DNA of 64,000 bases from Actinomycetes bacterium. Its GTDB lineage: Bacteria; Actinomycetota; Acidimicrobiia; Acidimicrobiales; Acidimicrobilacustridaceae. Location of the stretch: NCBI GenBank assembly GCA_029782145.1, contig JAKOVH010000026.1, positions 186,001 through 250,000 of the forward strand. Reading direction: 5' to 3'. Both the position numbers and the translations under genes were made by a program. The notes beneath the pieces are model-generated. The model made no database searches. It was given only the letters and a program-made list of their open reading frames with translations, and had not been told where the DNA came from. Below are positions 18,746 to 27,465 of the stretch, piece after piece (positions within the stretch are counted from its first letter, which is position 1; the number at the start of each line of letters is the position of its first letter).

Positions 18746-19351
18746 ATGACCGACACCGCCGCCTCCGACCACCACGCCGTCCTCGAGGTCCTGGAGCGGG
18801 TCGCCGAGCAGCGCCGGTCGAGCCTGCGGGTCGACCCCGAGCGTCCGGTGCCGCCCGAGCTGGTGGCGCGCCTGGTGCGCGTCGCCGCCACCGCTCCCAA
18901 CCACAAGAAGACCTTCCCGTGGCGGTTCCGGGTGGTCACCGGCGACGCCCGCACGGCGCTCGGCGAGGCGCTGGCCGAGGACCTGATCGCCGCCGGGGAG
19001 GAGAACCCGGCCAAGGTGGCCAAGGCCCGGGTCAAGTACCGGCGGGCCCCGGTGGTGCTGGTGGCCGCCGCCGCCGCCGGCACCCACGAGGTCATGACCG
19101 AGGAGAACCGCGACGCCGTGGCCGCGGCCATCCAGACCCTGCTGCTGGCGGCCACGGCGGCCGGCCTGGGCTCGCTGTGGTCCACCGGGGCGGCGGCCCG
19201 CTCGCCCCGTGTGGCCGAGCTCGTCGGGCTCGACCCCGCCGACACGGTCGTGGGCCTCGTGTACCTCGGGTGGCCGGTCGGTGCGCCCGACGCCGCTCCC
19301 CGGCCGGAGCCCGACCTGCAGTGGGTCGAGGCGCCGGCCCCTCCGAGCTGA
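18746..19351 (+). CDS. Nitroreductase-family FMN oxidoreductase
   Basis: The 201-residue protein has nitroreductase features: RRSSLRVDPERPVPPELV near the start, APNHKKTFPWRFRVV, and AAIQTLLLAATAAGLGSLWSTG, ending with VVGLVYLGWP. The family uses FMN and NAD(P)H to reduce nitro, quinone or flavin substrates. No substrate can be read. It diverges from the M15 peptidase and is convergent to the M50 protease. Confidence 0.85.
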   Translation: MTDTAASDHHAVLEVLERVAEQRRSSLRVDPERPVPPELVARLVRVAATAPNHKKTFPWRFRVVTGDARTALGEALAEDLIAAGEENPAKVAKARVKYRRAPVVLVAAAAAGTHEVMTEENRDAVAAAIQTLLLAATAAGLGSLWSTGAAARSPRVAELVGLDPADTVVGLVYLGWPVGAPDAAPRPEPDLQWVEAPAPPS

Positions 19352-19358
19352 GGACGGC

Positions 19359-20417
19359 TCAGCCCCCGAAGGGGTTGCCCAGCGGGTGCAGCAGGTCGAG
19401 CACCAGCGCCGACAGGCTGGCCACCAGCAAGACCCCGACCACGGCGATGCCGATCCGCTCGAAGGCCTTGCCCGTGAGCACCACCCGCCGATGCCGGAGC
19501 CGGCTGCCGACCGCCTCACCGGCCGCGGCCAGCACCCGCCCGCCGTCGAGGGGCGGGACCGGGAGCAGGTTGAACAGCCCCAACGCCAGGTTGATCACCG
19601 CGATCAGCAGCACGGCGACGTACCAGCCCGCCCCGGACGCCTGGTCGGCCAGCCGACCGATGCCCACCGGTGACACCAGCCGGTCGGAGTCGGCGGGCAC
19701 GTCGTCGCCGGTGGCCACCGCCCGCCCCATCGAGGCGATCGTCGAGGGCAGCTGCAGCATCGGCTCGACCGAGGCGTTCGCCGCGTCGGCGAAGCGCTCG
19801 GCGCCCACCGTGACCCGCTCGCCGAGCGGCAGGTCGCCGCTGGTGCCGGTGGCCGTGGGCAGCTGACCGGCAGCCGACACGCCCACGATCAACAGCACGG
19901 CGATCGCCAGGTTGGCCATCGGCCCGGCCAGCGCGATGACCGTCTTGCGCCACGGCGCGGCGTCGTGCTCGTCGACCAGCTTCACGTAGCCGCCGGCCGG
20001 GATGGCCTTGATCCCCCACTCCGTGCCGCCCCGCTCGATCGACCACAGCCGGGGTCCGAACCCGACGAAGAACTCCTTGGACCCCACCCCGACGGCCCGG
20101 GCGGCGAGCAGGTGCGCCAGCTCGTGGGCGGCGATCGAGCCCAGCACCGCCGCCACCACCAGGGCCGCACCCAGCGCACCGGCCCAGACCAGCCACACCA
20201 CGGCGACCACCAGCAGCACCAGGGTGAGCGCGGGCGGCACCCGGCGCGGCCGCCGGACCGCCTCGGTGACGACGAGCCCGGGCGGCGGGGCGACCTCGAC
20301 CACGCCGTCTCGCAGGTCGATCACGAGCTCGCCGTCGACCACCTCGACCGGCACGGGGGTGTCCGTCGGGTCGAGCACCGGCTCGAGGCCCTGGCGTGGT
20401 GTGGTCGCTTCGGTCAC
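19359..20417 (-). CDS. M50-family intramembrane metalloprotease (site-2 protease-like)
   Basis: This 352-residue protein has an acidic N-terminal cytoplasmic tail, a membrane segment, and the zinc motif HELAHLLAARAVGV in the next helix. The second metal motif is NLLPVPPLDGGR. FFVGFGPRLWS and GGYVKLVDEHD match the RseP/SpoIVFB family pattern. No clear PDZ domain is seen, although the loop between helices is long. Such proteases cut membrane-bound anti-sigma factors or signal peptides; an ECF sigma/anti-sigma pair lies at 45.9-47.4 kb, but any link is speculative. GTG 20417 has an AGGGGAGGGGAC upstream. Confidence 0.8.
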   Translation of the reverse strand: MTEATTPRQGLEPVLDPTDTPVPVEVVDGELVIDLRDGVVEVAPPPGLVVTEAVRRPRRVPPALTLVLLVVAVVWLVWAGALGAALVVAAVLGSIAAHELAHLLAARAVGVGSKEFFVGFGPRLWSIERGGTEWGIKAIPAGGYVKLVDEHDAAPWRKTVIALAGPMANLAIAVLLIVGVSAAGQLPTATGTSGDLPLGERVTVGAERFADAANASVEPMLQLPSTIASMGRAVATGDDVPADSDRLVSPVGIGRLADQASGAGWYVAVLLIAVINLALGLFNLLPVPPLDGGRVLAAAGEAVGSRLRHRRVVLTGKAFERIGIAVVGVLLVASLSALVLDLLHPLGNPFGG

Positions 20418-20533
20418 GACGTCCCCTCCCCTTCGACCGCGGTGCGCGTCCGACGACGACCGCACTGCGTGGTTCTCTACCACGTCCGCGACCGTTCTGC
20501 TCACTCCTTGGTCGGGCGTAGGGTTCCTGGCGC

Positions 20534-21121
20534 ATGCCGCCGAGACCACCGCACCCCGCCGCCGCACCGGCCCCGACCGCTCGGGTGCGGGTCCTACGTC
20601 GCCGCCTCTACGCCATCGCCGCGTCGTGGCTGTTCATCGTGGTGTTCTTCGTCATGCCGGTGACGTTCGGGACCTGGATCTTCGTCGTGCCCGCCGTCGC
20701 CTTCGGAGCGGCCGCGGTGGCCACCACCCTCCAGGCCCGGTCCCCCACCGGGCCCGACGCCGAGACCCTGGCGCCCGGCGCCCTCGAGGCCGCCACTCGC
20801 CGAGATCCGGTGGAGGTGCACGGCACGTGGACGTCGGGGTCCGCGGCCGGGGGCAGGGCGGCGCAGAAGGGCCTGCTGCGGGTCGCCGACCGGCGCATCT
20901 CGTTCACGACCGACGCTGGCGACGTCGCCTTCGACGCTCCTGTCGGCAAGGTGCGGCTGGCCGCCGTCCCGGGCTTCTGGCGGCCCCAGCTCGACCTCGA
21001 CGTCGGCGGCGCCACCCACACCATCCGCTTCTTCGCGCTGTGGGACCTGGGCGCCACCATCGTGGGGCCGGTGGTGGCCGGCGAGTGGTGCGACCAGCTG
21101 CGCGCGCTCGGGGCCCGCTGA
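20534..21121 (+). CDS. Small membrane protein, first of a tandem paralogous pair
   Basis: The 195-residue protein has an Arg/Pro-rich N terminus, two membrane segments at about 25-68 (around VVFFVMPVTFG and FVVPAVAFG), and a soluble C-terminal domain (about 90-195) with LLRVADRRISFTTD and ending VVAGEWCDQLRALGAR. I do not recognise the domain; a PH/GRAM-like fold would fit the beta pattern but this is a guess. The next gene has the same layout. Confidence 0.7.
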   Translation: MPPRPPHPAAAPAPTARVRVLRRRLYAIAASWLFIVVFFVMPVTFGTWIFVVPAVAFGAAAVATTLQARSPTGPDAETLAPGALEAATRRDPVEVHGTWTSGSAAGGRAAQKGLLRVADRRISFTTDAGDVAFDAPVGKVRLAAVPGFWRPQLDLDVGGATHTIRFFALWDLGATIVGPVVAGEWCDQLRALGAR

Positions 21122-21123
21122 AC

Positions 21124-21759
21124 GTGGCGAGCCCGCCCGGCACCCACCCCGTCCGCACCCGGGCCAGGGCCCGGCGCATGGCCGTGCTGCTGGTGTGGTG
21201 GGCGGTGGCGCTGGTGGGGCTGCTGCTGCTCGTCGCCGGCGGCCCCTGGATCCTCGTCCTGCCGGTCGGGGTGGTCGGGGTGCTCGTGGTGGCCAACACC
21301 GTCGTGCTCGTGCGCCACACCGGCCCGGAGGAGGACGCCCTCGAGGCGGGAGCGCTGCGCCGGGCTGATGCCGACCGCGACGGCGTGGCGGTGCCGGCGC
21401 GGCGTGGCGCCCGGCGATGGGGCTCCGATCGCCAGCAGCGGGCCGGGACGCTCGCCTACCAGGGGGGCCGCCTCAGCTTCACCGTGGAGCCCCGCACGTC
21501 TGCCCCGGCCGGCGGTGAGTCGGTGGGCGACGACCCCCTGGCCGGCATGACCGTGCTCGACGCCGCTCCACGCGAGCTGGTGCTCGGCGCCCGACCCTCG
21601 TGGCGGCGGCCCGCCCTCGTCGTCTCCCACGACGGCACCGTCCACGTGCTCGACCTCTCGCCGCCGTCGGACCTCGGGGCCGGAGCGGTGGGCGCGGTGG
21701 TGGCCGGCGCCTGGTGGGACCAGCTCCACGAGCTGGGCGCTCCCACCGCGACGAGCTGA
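21124..21759 (+). CDS. Small membrane protein, second of a tandem paralogous pair
   Basis: This 211-residue protein begins two bases after the preceding stop with GTG. It repeats the neighbour's plan: an Arg-rich start, two hydrophobic segments around WWAVALVGLLLL and ILVLPVGVVG, LEAGALRRA matching LAPGALEAA, LAYQGGRLSFT matching LLRVADRRISFT, and VVAGAWWDQLHELGA matching VVAGEWCDQLRALGA. The two are diverged duplicates, with longer loops here. Function unknown; probably co-transcribed. Confidence 0.7.
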   Translation: MASPPGTHPVRTRARARRMAVLLVWWAVALVGLLLLVAGGPWILVLPVGVVGVLVVANTVVLVRHTGPEEDALEAGALRRADADRDGVAVPARRGARRWGSDRQQRAGTLAYQGGRLSFTVEPRTSAPAGGESVGDDPLAGMTVLDAAPRELVLGARPSWRRPALVVSHDGTVHVLDLSPPSDLGAGAVGAVVAGAWWDQLHELGAPTATS

Positions 21760-21785
21760 CCGCGGCCCGTGCCACCATGGCGCCC

Positions 21786-22568
21786 ATGACCGCTGCCGAC
21801 CCGTCGCTGCTCGAGGAGGCGGTGGCCCTGGCCCGGGCGGCCGGGGAGGTCACCCTCGAGTGGTTCGACCGGGCCGGCCTGGCGGTCGACCGCAAAGGCG
21901 ACGGCACCCCCGTGACCGAGGCCGACCGGGCGGCGGAGCGGCTCGTGCGCGAGCGCCTCGCCGCCGAGCGCGGCGACGACGCCGTCATCGGCGAGGAGGA
22001 GGACGACGTCGCCGGCACCAGCGGCCTGACCTGGGTGATCGACCCGATCGACGGGACGAAGGCGTTCACCCGGGGTGTGCCGCTGTACGCCAACCTGGTC
22101 GCCGTGCTCGACGAGCACGGGCCGGTGGTCGGGGTGATCAACCTGCCCGCCCTCGCCACCACCGTCTACGCCGGCCGGGGTCTGGGCTGCTTCCGCGACG
22201 GGCGGCCCGTGCAGGTCAGCCAGCGGTCCAAGCCCGGCGAGGCGGTGCTGTCGACCAGCGGCTACTCCGGGTGGCCCGAAGCGGCGCTGCTCGGCGTGAA
22301 GCGGGCCGGCTTCCAGCTGCGCACCTGGGGTGACGGCTACGGCTACGCGCTGGTGGCCTGCGGGGCCATCGAGGCCATGGTCGACCCCGAGGTGTCGCTG
22401 TGGGACGTCGCCCCCATGCCGGTGATCCTGGCCGAGGCCGGTGGACGCTTCACCACCCTCGACGGCGGCGCGGCGCTCCTCGAGCCGGGAGGCCGGCTGT
22501 CGGGGGTGGCCAGCAACGGGCTGGTGCACGACGCGGTGGTGCGGGCGCTCGGCGCGCCCGCGGCCTGA
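21786..22568 (+). CDS. hisN: Inositol-monophosphatase-fold phosphatase, histidinol-phosphatase (HisN)-like
   Basis: The 260-residue protein has the IMPase metal sites GEEEDD, WVIDPIDGTKAFTRGVP and SLWDVAPMPVILAEAGG. TKAFTRGVP and TWGDGYGYALVACG resemble HisN, the actinobacterial histidinol-phosphatase, rather than SuhB, so a role in histidine synthesis is likely but other phosphomonoesters are possible. An in-frame ATG at 21777 would add three residues; ATG 21786 fits the family start. No other his genes are in the window. Confidence 0.75.
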   Translation: MTAADPSLLEEAVALARAAGEVTLEWFDRAGLAVDRKGDGTPVTEADRAAERLVRERLAAERGDDAVIGEEEDDVAGTSGLTWVIDPIDGTKAFTRGVPLYANLVAVLDEHGPVVGVINLPALATTVYAGRGLGCFRDGRPVQVSQRSKPGEAVLSTSGYSGWPEAALLGVKRAGFQLRTWGDGYGYALVACGAIEAMVDPEVSLWDVAPMPVILAEAGGRFTTLDGGAALLEPGGRLSGVASNGLVHDAVVRALGAPAA

Positions 22569-22598
22569 CCCCGCCCAGGGCAGCCCCGGCCCCAGGCG

Positions 22599-23441
22599 TC
22601 AGCCGGTGGGGTGGCCGGGTTCGTCGTCGTCGTCGCAGACGGTGTGATCGTGGCCCGGCGCGTGGTGGTGCGGGTCGTCGAGCAGCACGGCTCCGTCGGC
22701 CAGGCGCAGGAGCCGGCCGCCGTAGGCGGCGCCGAGGTGCTCGGCCGTGAGCACCTCGGCCGGGGCGCCCTGGGCCACGACCCGCCCGGCCAGCAGCAGC
22801 ACGTGGTCGGTGTCGGCGGCCTCGGACAGGTCGTGGGTGGTCATCACCACCGTACGGCCCGCGGCCCGCTCGGTGGCCACGACCTCGAGGATCCGGTGCC
22901 GGCTCACCACGTCGAGGCCGGTGACCGGCTCGTCGAGCAACAGCAGCTCCCCCTGCTGGGCCAGCCCCTGGGCCACGAACACCCGCTGGCGCTGGCCACC
23001 GGACAGCTCGTCGACGTGCCGGTTCACCAGCGGGCCGATCTCGAGCCGTTCGATGGCGTCGTCGACCGCCGCCCGATCGGCGGGTCGGAGGCGGCGGAAC
23101 GGCCCGCGCTCGGCGAAGCGGCCCATGGTCACGACCTCGCGCACCGTCAGCGGCAGCTGCTCGTTGACCTTGGCCGCCTGCAGCACGTAGGCGACGCGGC
23201 GTCGGGCACGTTCGGGGTCGGTGTCGAGCACCCGCAGCTCGCCGCGGCGCAGCGCCAGCAGGCCGACCATGGCGTTGAGGAGGCTCGACTTGCCGGCGCC
23301 GTTGGGCCCCACCAGCGACGTGACGGCGCCGGCGGGCACGGCGAAGGAGGCATCGGCCAGCACGGGGTGACGGCCGTAGGCCAGGCCCACCCCGACGCCC
23401 ACGACCGCCGCACCCGACCGGACCCGCTCGGCCATCGCCAT
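22599..23441 (-). CDS. ABC transporter ATP-binding protein, zinc/metal-type
   Basis: The 280-residue ATPase has Walker A GPNGAGKSS, the Q-loop area QAAKVNEQLPLTVREVV, signature LSGGQRQRVFVAQGLAQ, and Walker B LLLLDEPVTGLD with THD switch. The insert VVTMGRFAERGPFRRL and the C-terminal tail DDPHHHAPGHDHT resemble ZnuC/AztA-like metal importers. No permease or binding-protein gene is adjacent. It diverges from the copper genes, with a short 152-bp gap. The start was set at the first of two close ATGs behind a GAAGGGG. Confidence 0.75.
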   Translation of the reverse strand: MAMAERVRSGAAVVGVGVGLAYGRHPVLADASFAVPAGAVTSLVGPNGAGKSSLLNAMVGLLALRRGELRVLDTDPERARRRVAYVLQAAKVNEQLPLTVREVVTMGRFAERGPFRRLRPADRAAVDDAIERLEIGPLVNRHVDELSGGQRQRVFVAQGLAQQGELLLLDEPVTGLDVVSRHRILEVVATERAAGRTVVMTTHDLSEAADTDHVLLLAGRVVAQGAPAEVLTAEHLGAAYGGRLLRLADGAVLLDDPHHHAPGHDHTVCDDDDEPGHPTG

Positions 23442-23593
23442 CGATCGGCCCCTTCCGCGAAGACGGCGCGTCCGGCCTCCCCGCTCCGGGCTGGGTACGC
23501 TTCCCGCCCGTCGAGCCCCCAGTGTGGCCCACGACCCCCCGCTCGACGAACCGGTCACCGCCGGGGATCGCGCCCGATGGAGCACCCACGCCC

Positions 23594-25411
23594 ATGGCCA
23601 GAAGACGACTCGTGACCCGCCTGGTGCGGCGCGGCCTGGCCGGGCTGGCGCTCGCGGTGGTCGTCCTCGTCACCGGCACCGGCGTCGCCTCGGCCCACGC
23701 CACGCTGGTGTCCACCACCCCGGCCGACGGCGCGTCGGTCGGCCAGGCCCCCCAGCTGGTCAGCGCAACCTTCAGCGAGACCGTCACCGCCGACGTCGGT
23801 GGCCTCACCGTGCGCAACCGCGCCGGTGAGCGGGTCGACGAGGGCAACAGCATGGCCCGCGGCACGACCCTCGAGGTCACGGTGCCCACCGACCTGCCCG
23901 ACGGCACCTACGTCGCGACCTACCGGGTGCTGTCGGCCGACGGCCACCCGGTCAGCGGCTCGTGGGTGTTCGGTGTAGGTTCGGGCCCGGTCGACCCGAC
24001 GGCCGACGCGGGCGCCGGCGGCGACCGCACCTGGGAGGTGGTGGGGGCCGTCGCCCGGTTCGTCACCTACCTGAGCGCCCTGCTCGCCGCCGGCGTGGCG
24101 TTCTTCCTGGCGTTCCTGCACGACCAGCGCGCCGACCGTTGGAAGCTGGCGCCGGTGGTGCGGATGGGCTCGCTCGCTGCGCTGTTCGGCGTCGCCGGCA
24201 CCATCGTCGCCCAGGCCGCCCTCCTCACCGGCCGGGGCCTGTCGGCGGCCACCGACGGCGACGTGCTCCGCAGCGTGCTGACCGACCGCCTCGGCTGGGC
24301 GTCGGCGGTGCTGCTGCTCGGCCTCGCCGCCGTGCACCTCTCCACCGACACCAACCGGCTCCTGGTGGCCCAGATCCTGGCCTTCTACGGCGGCTTGGCC
24401 GTCACCGGCTCGTTCGCGCTGTGGGGCCACGACACCGAGGCGCCGGACCGCTGGCTGGCGGTGACCGCCGACGTCGTCCACGTGACGGCCGCGGCCGTGT
24501 GGCTGGGCGGGCTGGTGGGCCTGTTCCTGGTGCTGCGCCGCCGGGCCCCGCACCCGGTCCGGTCCACCGCCGCCATCCTCGGCCGGTTCTCCACGGCGGC
24601 CGCCATCAGCGTGGTCCTGCTCGCCGTCGCCGGCGGGGCCATGGCCTGGATCGAGTCCGGCTCGCTGCACGCCCTGTGGACCACGACCTACGGGCGGCTG
24701 GTGCTGCTCAAGGTGGCCGTCACCCTCGCCGTGCTCGCCATGGCCGCGTTCAACCGGTTCCGCCTGGTGCCGGCGATCGTCGCCGGCGCCGACGCCGACC
24801 CCGCCGACCCCGCCGACCCCGCCGACCCCGCCGAGACCGACGAGGCCCACGAGGCCCACGAGGGCGACGAGGGCGACGACCACCTCGACGGGGCCGAGGG
24901 AGGGGCGGACGGGCTCGACGAGGGTGATGGCGAGCCGAGCGAGAGCGAGCAGCAGTCGTGGCGGTGGATCGAGCTGCGGCGCACGGTGGCGTACGAGGCC
25001 CTCGCCCTCGTCGCCGTCCTGGGCGTCACCGCGGTGCTGGTGAACGTGACCCCCGCCCGCAACGCGGTGGTGACCGAGGCCGCGGTCGTGAACCTCACCG
25101 AGGACGTGGCGACCGGCACCGTGAACCTGGTGGTCACCCCGGCCACCGCCGGCCACAACACCCTGCACGTGCAGTACGCCGGGCCCGACGGGGCACCCCT
25201 CGACGTGGCCAACACCGTCACCATCGAGCTGTCGCTGCCCGAGCGCCAGCTCGGGCCCATCACCCGCCAGGTCGCCAAGCTGTCACCGGGCCACTTCGTC
25301 CTCGAGGGCGACGAGCTCTCCCTGCCGGGCACCTGGACTGTCACCCTCCTCGCCCGCACCGGCGACTTCAGCCAGCAGCGGACCGCGTTCGAGGTCCCCG
25401 TCGCGGGTTGA
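23594..25411 (+). CDS. CopC-CopD fusion copper-resistance/uptake protein
   Basis: This 605-residue protein starts with a signal peptide ending VASA, so the mature N terminus would be HATLVSTTPADGASV, the CopC copper-site His. A CopC domain (about 33-130, with LSADGHPVSGSWVF supplying further His) is followed by a CopD membrane region of eight or more helices (about 150-395), an acidic insert (about 400-450) and a final helix plus an extracytoplasmic domain at about 495-605. Such fusions bind and move copper across the membrane. The acidic insert is coded partly by a tandem 9-bp repeat. DUF1775/YcnI follows. Confidence 0.85.
   Translation: MARRRLVTRLVRRGLAGLALAVVVLVTGTGVASAHATLVSTTPADGASVGQAPQLVSATFSETVTADVGGLTVRNRAGERVDEGNSMARGTTLEVTVPTDLPDGTYVATYRVLSADGHPVSGSWVFGVGSGPVDPTADAGAGGDRTWEVVGAVARFVTYLSALLAAGVAFFLAFLHDQRADRWKLAPVVRMGSLAALFGVAGTIVAQAALLTGRGLSAATDGDVLRSVLTDRLGWASAVLLLGLAAVHLSTDTNRLLVAQILAFYGGLAVTGSFALWGHDTEAPDRWLAVTADVVHVTAAAVWLGGLVGLFLVLRRRAPHPVRSTAAILGRFSTAAAISVVLLAVAGGAMAWIESGSLHALWTTTYGRLVLLKVAVTLAVLAMAAFNRFRLVPAIVAGADADPADPADPADPAETDEAHEAHEGDEGDDHLDGAEGGADGLDEGDGEPSESEQQSWRWIELRRTVAYEALALVAVLGVTAVLVNVTPARNAVVTEAAVVNLTEDVATGTVNLVVTPATAGHNTLHVQYAGPDGAPLDVANTVTIELSLPERQLGPITRQVAKLSPGHFVLEGDELSLPGTWTVTLLARTGDFSQQRTAFEVPVAG
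24794..24829 (+). repeat. Tandem 9-bp repeat (four GCCGACCCC units) inside copCD
   Basis: Four perfect 9-bp units encode repeated Ala-Asp-Pro and are followed by a degenerate unit (GCCGAGACC). They sit in the acidic cytoplasmic or periplasmic loop of the CopC-CopD fusion. Copy number would change loop length by three residues per unit without shifting the frame. Confidence 0.85.
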
Positions 25412-25463
25412 GCCGCGCCCCGTCGCCAGCCCCCGACGCCGCCCACCGAAACCGGAGCACCAC

Positions 25464-26150
25464 ATGACATCGATCCTTCGCCGACTGACCATGGCCCTGG
25501 CCGGCGTCGCCATCGGCCTCGTCGCCCTCGCCGGCCCCGCGTCGGCCCACACGGAGGCCGAGGCGACCGCCGCCGCCGCCGGGCGCACCCGGATCACGTT
25601 GCGCGCCGAAGCCGAGTGCGGCGGCGGTGCCCTGCCGACCTCGGGCCTGCGGGTGCAGCTGCCACAGGGCGCCACCGACGTGGTCCCGTCCGCCGACGGC
25701 GGCTGGTCGACCCAGGTCAGCGCCGCCGAGGTGTCGTGGGCGGCGACCTCGCCCCCACCGGGCACCGCCACCTTCACCGTGGAGATGGTGCTGGCCCAGC
25801 CGGCGGGCACCACCGTCTACCTGCCCGCCATCCAACAGTGCCCCGACGGTGCCGAGATCGCCTGGATCCAGGTGCCGGCGAGCCCGGGCGAGAACCTCGA
25901 GACGCCCGCGCCCTCCATCGTGGTGCCCGCCAACGCCACCACCCCGACCACCACCGCGGCGTCCAGCACCACGGCCGGCGCTGCGGGCCCGACGACGACC
26001 GCCACCATGGCCCTGCCCCAGACCCCCGTCACCGAGGAGGGCAGCTCCACCAACACCGGTGGCCTGGTGGTGTTCATCGTGGTGGTCGTGGTGATCCTCG
26101 GTGGAGGCGCCCTCCTCTACCTGCGCCACCGCGGCACCGGCCGGACCTGA
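25464..26150 (+). CDS. YcnI-like DUF1775 copper-associated protein
   Basis: The 228-residue protein has a signal peptide ending PASAH, so the mature chain begins with His, as in YcnI, where the N-terminal His and a Glu bind copper. The domain contains TRITLRAEAEC, LRVQLPQGATDV and SWAATSP. A Thr/Ala-rich linker and a C-terminal membrane segment (about 195-217) with basic RHRG tail suggest membrane anchoring. The pairing with CopCD matches known copper loci. The ATG is placed 53 bp after copCD. Confidence 0.85.
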   Translation: MTSILRRLTMALAGVAIGLVALAGPASAHTEAEATAAAAGRTRITLRAEAECGGGALPTSGLRVQLPQGATDVVPSADGGWSTQVSAAEVSWAATSPPPGTATFTVEMVLAQPAGTTVYLPAIQQCPDGAEIAWIQVPASPGENLETPAPSIVVPANATTPTTTAASSTTAGAAGPTTTATMALPQTPVTEEGSSTNTGGLVVFIVVVVVILGGGALLYLRHRGTGRT

Positions 26151-26175
26151 CCGCCGTCGCGGCCCTGGCTCGCCG

Positions 26176-27195
26176 TCAGGAGGCGCCGAGGCCGCCGGAG
26201 GTGCTGGGGGCGACGTCGCCTTCGAAGATGGCGGCCCGCACCCCTCGGCGAGCCAGCTCGGTCAGGAAGGGCACCGGCTCGACGAGCTCGGCCAGGCCGG
26301 CCGCGCCCGGCCGGCGCAACATCCCGTCGACGGCGAAGCCCACCGCCACGGCGGCCACCGCCCCGGCCGCCACCGCGGGACGGTCCATGGCCCCGAAGAC
26401 CACGACGTCGCGCGACGCCCCCCGCACCCCGCGCAGCTCGACCCGCACCGCTCCGGGGCCGCCTTCGGGATGGGTGGGCCACAACATCGGCAGCCGCGCC
26501 GTGAGCCGGTCGCGACGGGTGGCCGACACCCTTGCCGTGACCCGCCGGATGCCCGGGAAGGCGGGCACCAGCACCAGCGCGTCGGGGAGGGCGGCCCGGT
26601 AGCAGTCCTGGGCGCCGATCGGGTCCGGGAACCAGCACAGCTCGCGCCCCGAGCCGCCCGGCCGGTGCTCCCAGCCGCCGTCGCGCCAATCGAGGGCGCC
26701 CCGGCCGACCGCCCGGTGGTGCTGGCGGGCGCACGCCGGGCCACCCGTGCCCGACTTGGCGACGTGGATCTCGTCGACGTGGTCGAAGCGGGCCGCGCCA
26801 TGGGCGGCGAGCACGCACGTCAGGCCGGGAGCGAACCCGGCGCCCACCACCAGGTGCACCCCCCGCTCGCGGGCCTCGTGGTCGAGGGCGAGCAGGGCCC
26901 GCACGTCGTCGATGTCGTCGCTGGTGGACACGACGTGCTGGCCGTTGCGCACGAACACCGCGGCGTGGGTCGCCTGCAACCGGCCCGGTCCGGCGAGGAC
27001 GACCACATCGACGTCGAGCGGATCGGTCATCTCGCCGCGGTCGACCATCGCGGTGTCACCCAGGCTGCGGGCCACCAGCTCGGCCCGGTTGCGGCTCTCG
27101 TCGCGGATGAGCACCTGCTCGACCTCGGTGGACACCAGCTGGCGGGCCAGGCGGGCTCCGACCGCGCCGACGCCCACGATGCCGACCCGGGTCAC
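26176..27195 (-). CDS. NAD(P)-binding dehydrogenase-like protein (saccharopine dehydrogenase-type fold)
   Basis: The 339-residue protein starts with a Rossmann motif GIVGVGAVGARLA, an IRDESRNRAE second strand, and VVVLAGPGRLQATHA. The remainder resembles the Sacchrp_dh_NADP superfamily but has no clear catalytic signature for a named enzyme. It follows the tiny ORF at 27199-27336 by 3 bp and lies at the end of the gyrA-DUF3566-tRNA-Ile run. Function is unknown. Confidence 0.65.
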   Translation of the reverse strand: MTRVGIVGVGAVGARLARQLVSTEVEQVLIRDESRNRAELVARSLGDTAMVDRGEMTDPLDVDVVVLAGPGRLQATHAAVFVRNGQHVVSTSDDIDDVRALLALDHEARERGVHLVVGAGFAPGLTCVLAAHGAARFDHVDEIHVAKSGTGGPACARQHHRAVGRGALDWRDGGWEHRPGGSGRELCWFPDPIGAQDCYRAALPDALVLVPAFPGIRRVTARVSATRRDRLTARLPMLWPTHPEGGPGAVRVELRGVRGASRDVVVFGAMDRPAVAAGAVAAVAVGFAVDGMLRRPGAAGLAELVEPVPFLTELARRGVRAAIFEGDVAPSTSGGLGAS

Positions 27196-27198
27196 GGC

Positions 27199-27336
27199 TC
27201 AGCCCAGCTCTGGGCCGGACAGCTCGCGCCAGCCGCCCGACTGGGGTGGCGTGCCGCCGACGCCGCGCAACCGCAGGGCGGCAGCGACGAGGCCCGCCAT
27301 GCCGATCGCCACCAGGGCCCGTCGGATCATCTTCAT
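27199..27336 (-). CDS. 45-residue single-helix protein, possible DLW-39-like
   Basis: The frame encodes one hydrophobic helix (about residues 5-22, IRRALVAIGMAGLVAA) and a polar tail ending GGWRELSGPELG. The position after gyrA, DUF3566 and tRNA-Ile matches small DLW-39-type proteins of other actinobacteria, and the size is similar, though the DLW motif itself is not present. Its ATG lies two bases from the tRNA end, so no ribosome-binding site separates them; a second ATG at 27330 is possible. It may be leaderless or poorly translated. Confidence 0.4.
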   Translation of the reverse strand: MKMIRRALVAIGMAGLVAAALRLRGVGGTPPQSGGWRELSGPELG

Positions 27337-27338
27337 CG

Positions 27339-27412
<74 letters not shown>

Positions 27413-27465
27413 GGAGCCGGCTGGTCACCATACCGGACCTCCGAAGCCTGCGGGAAACCGACTGC

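Noticed and set aside
27199..27336. A second tRNA (tRNA-Ala) after tRNA-Ile
   Set aside because: No cloverleaf could be made in this stretch; it encodes the small helix protein instead.
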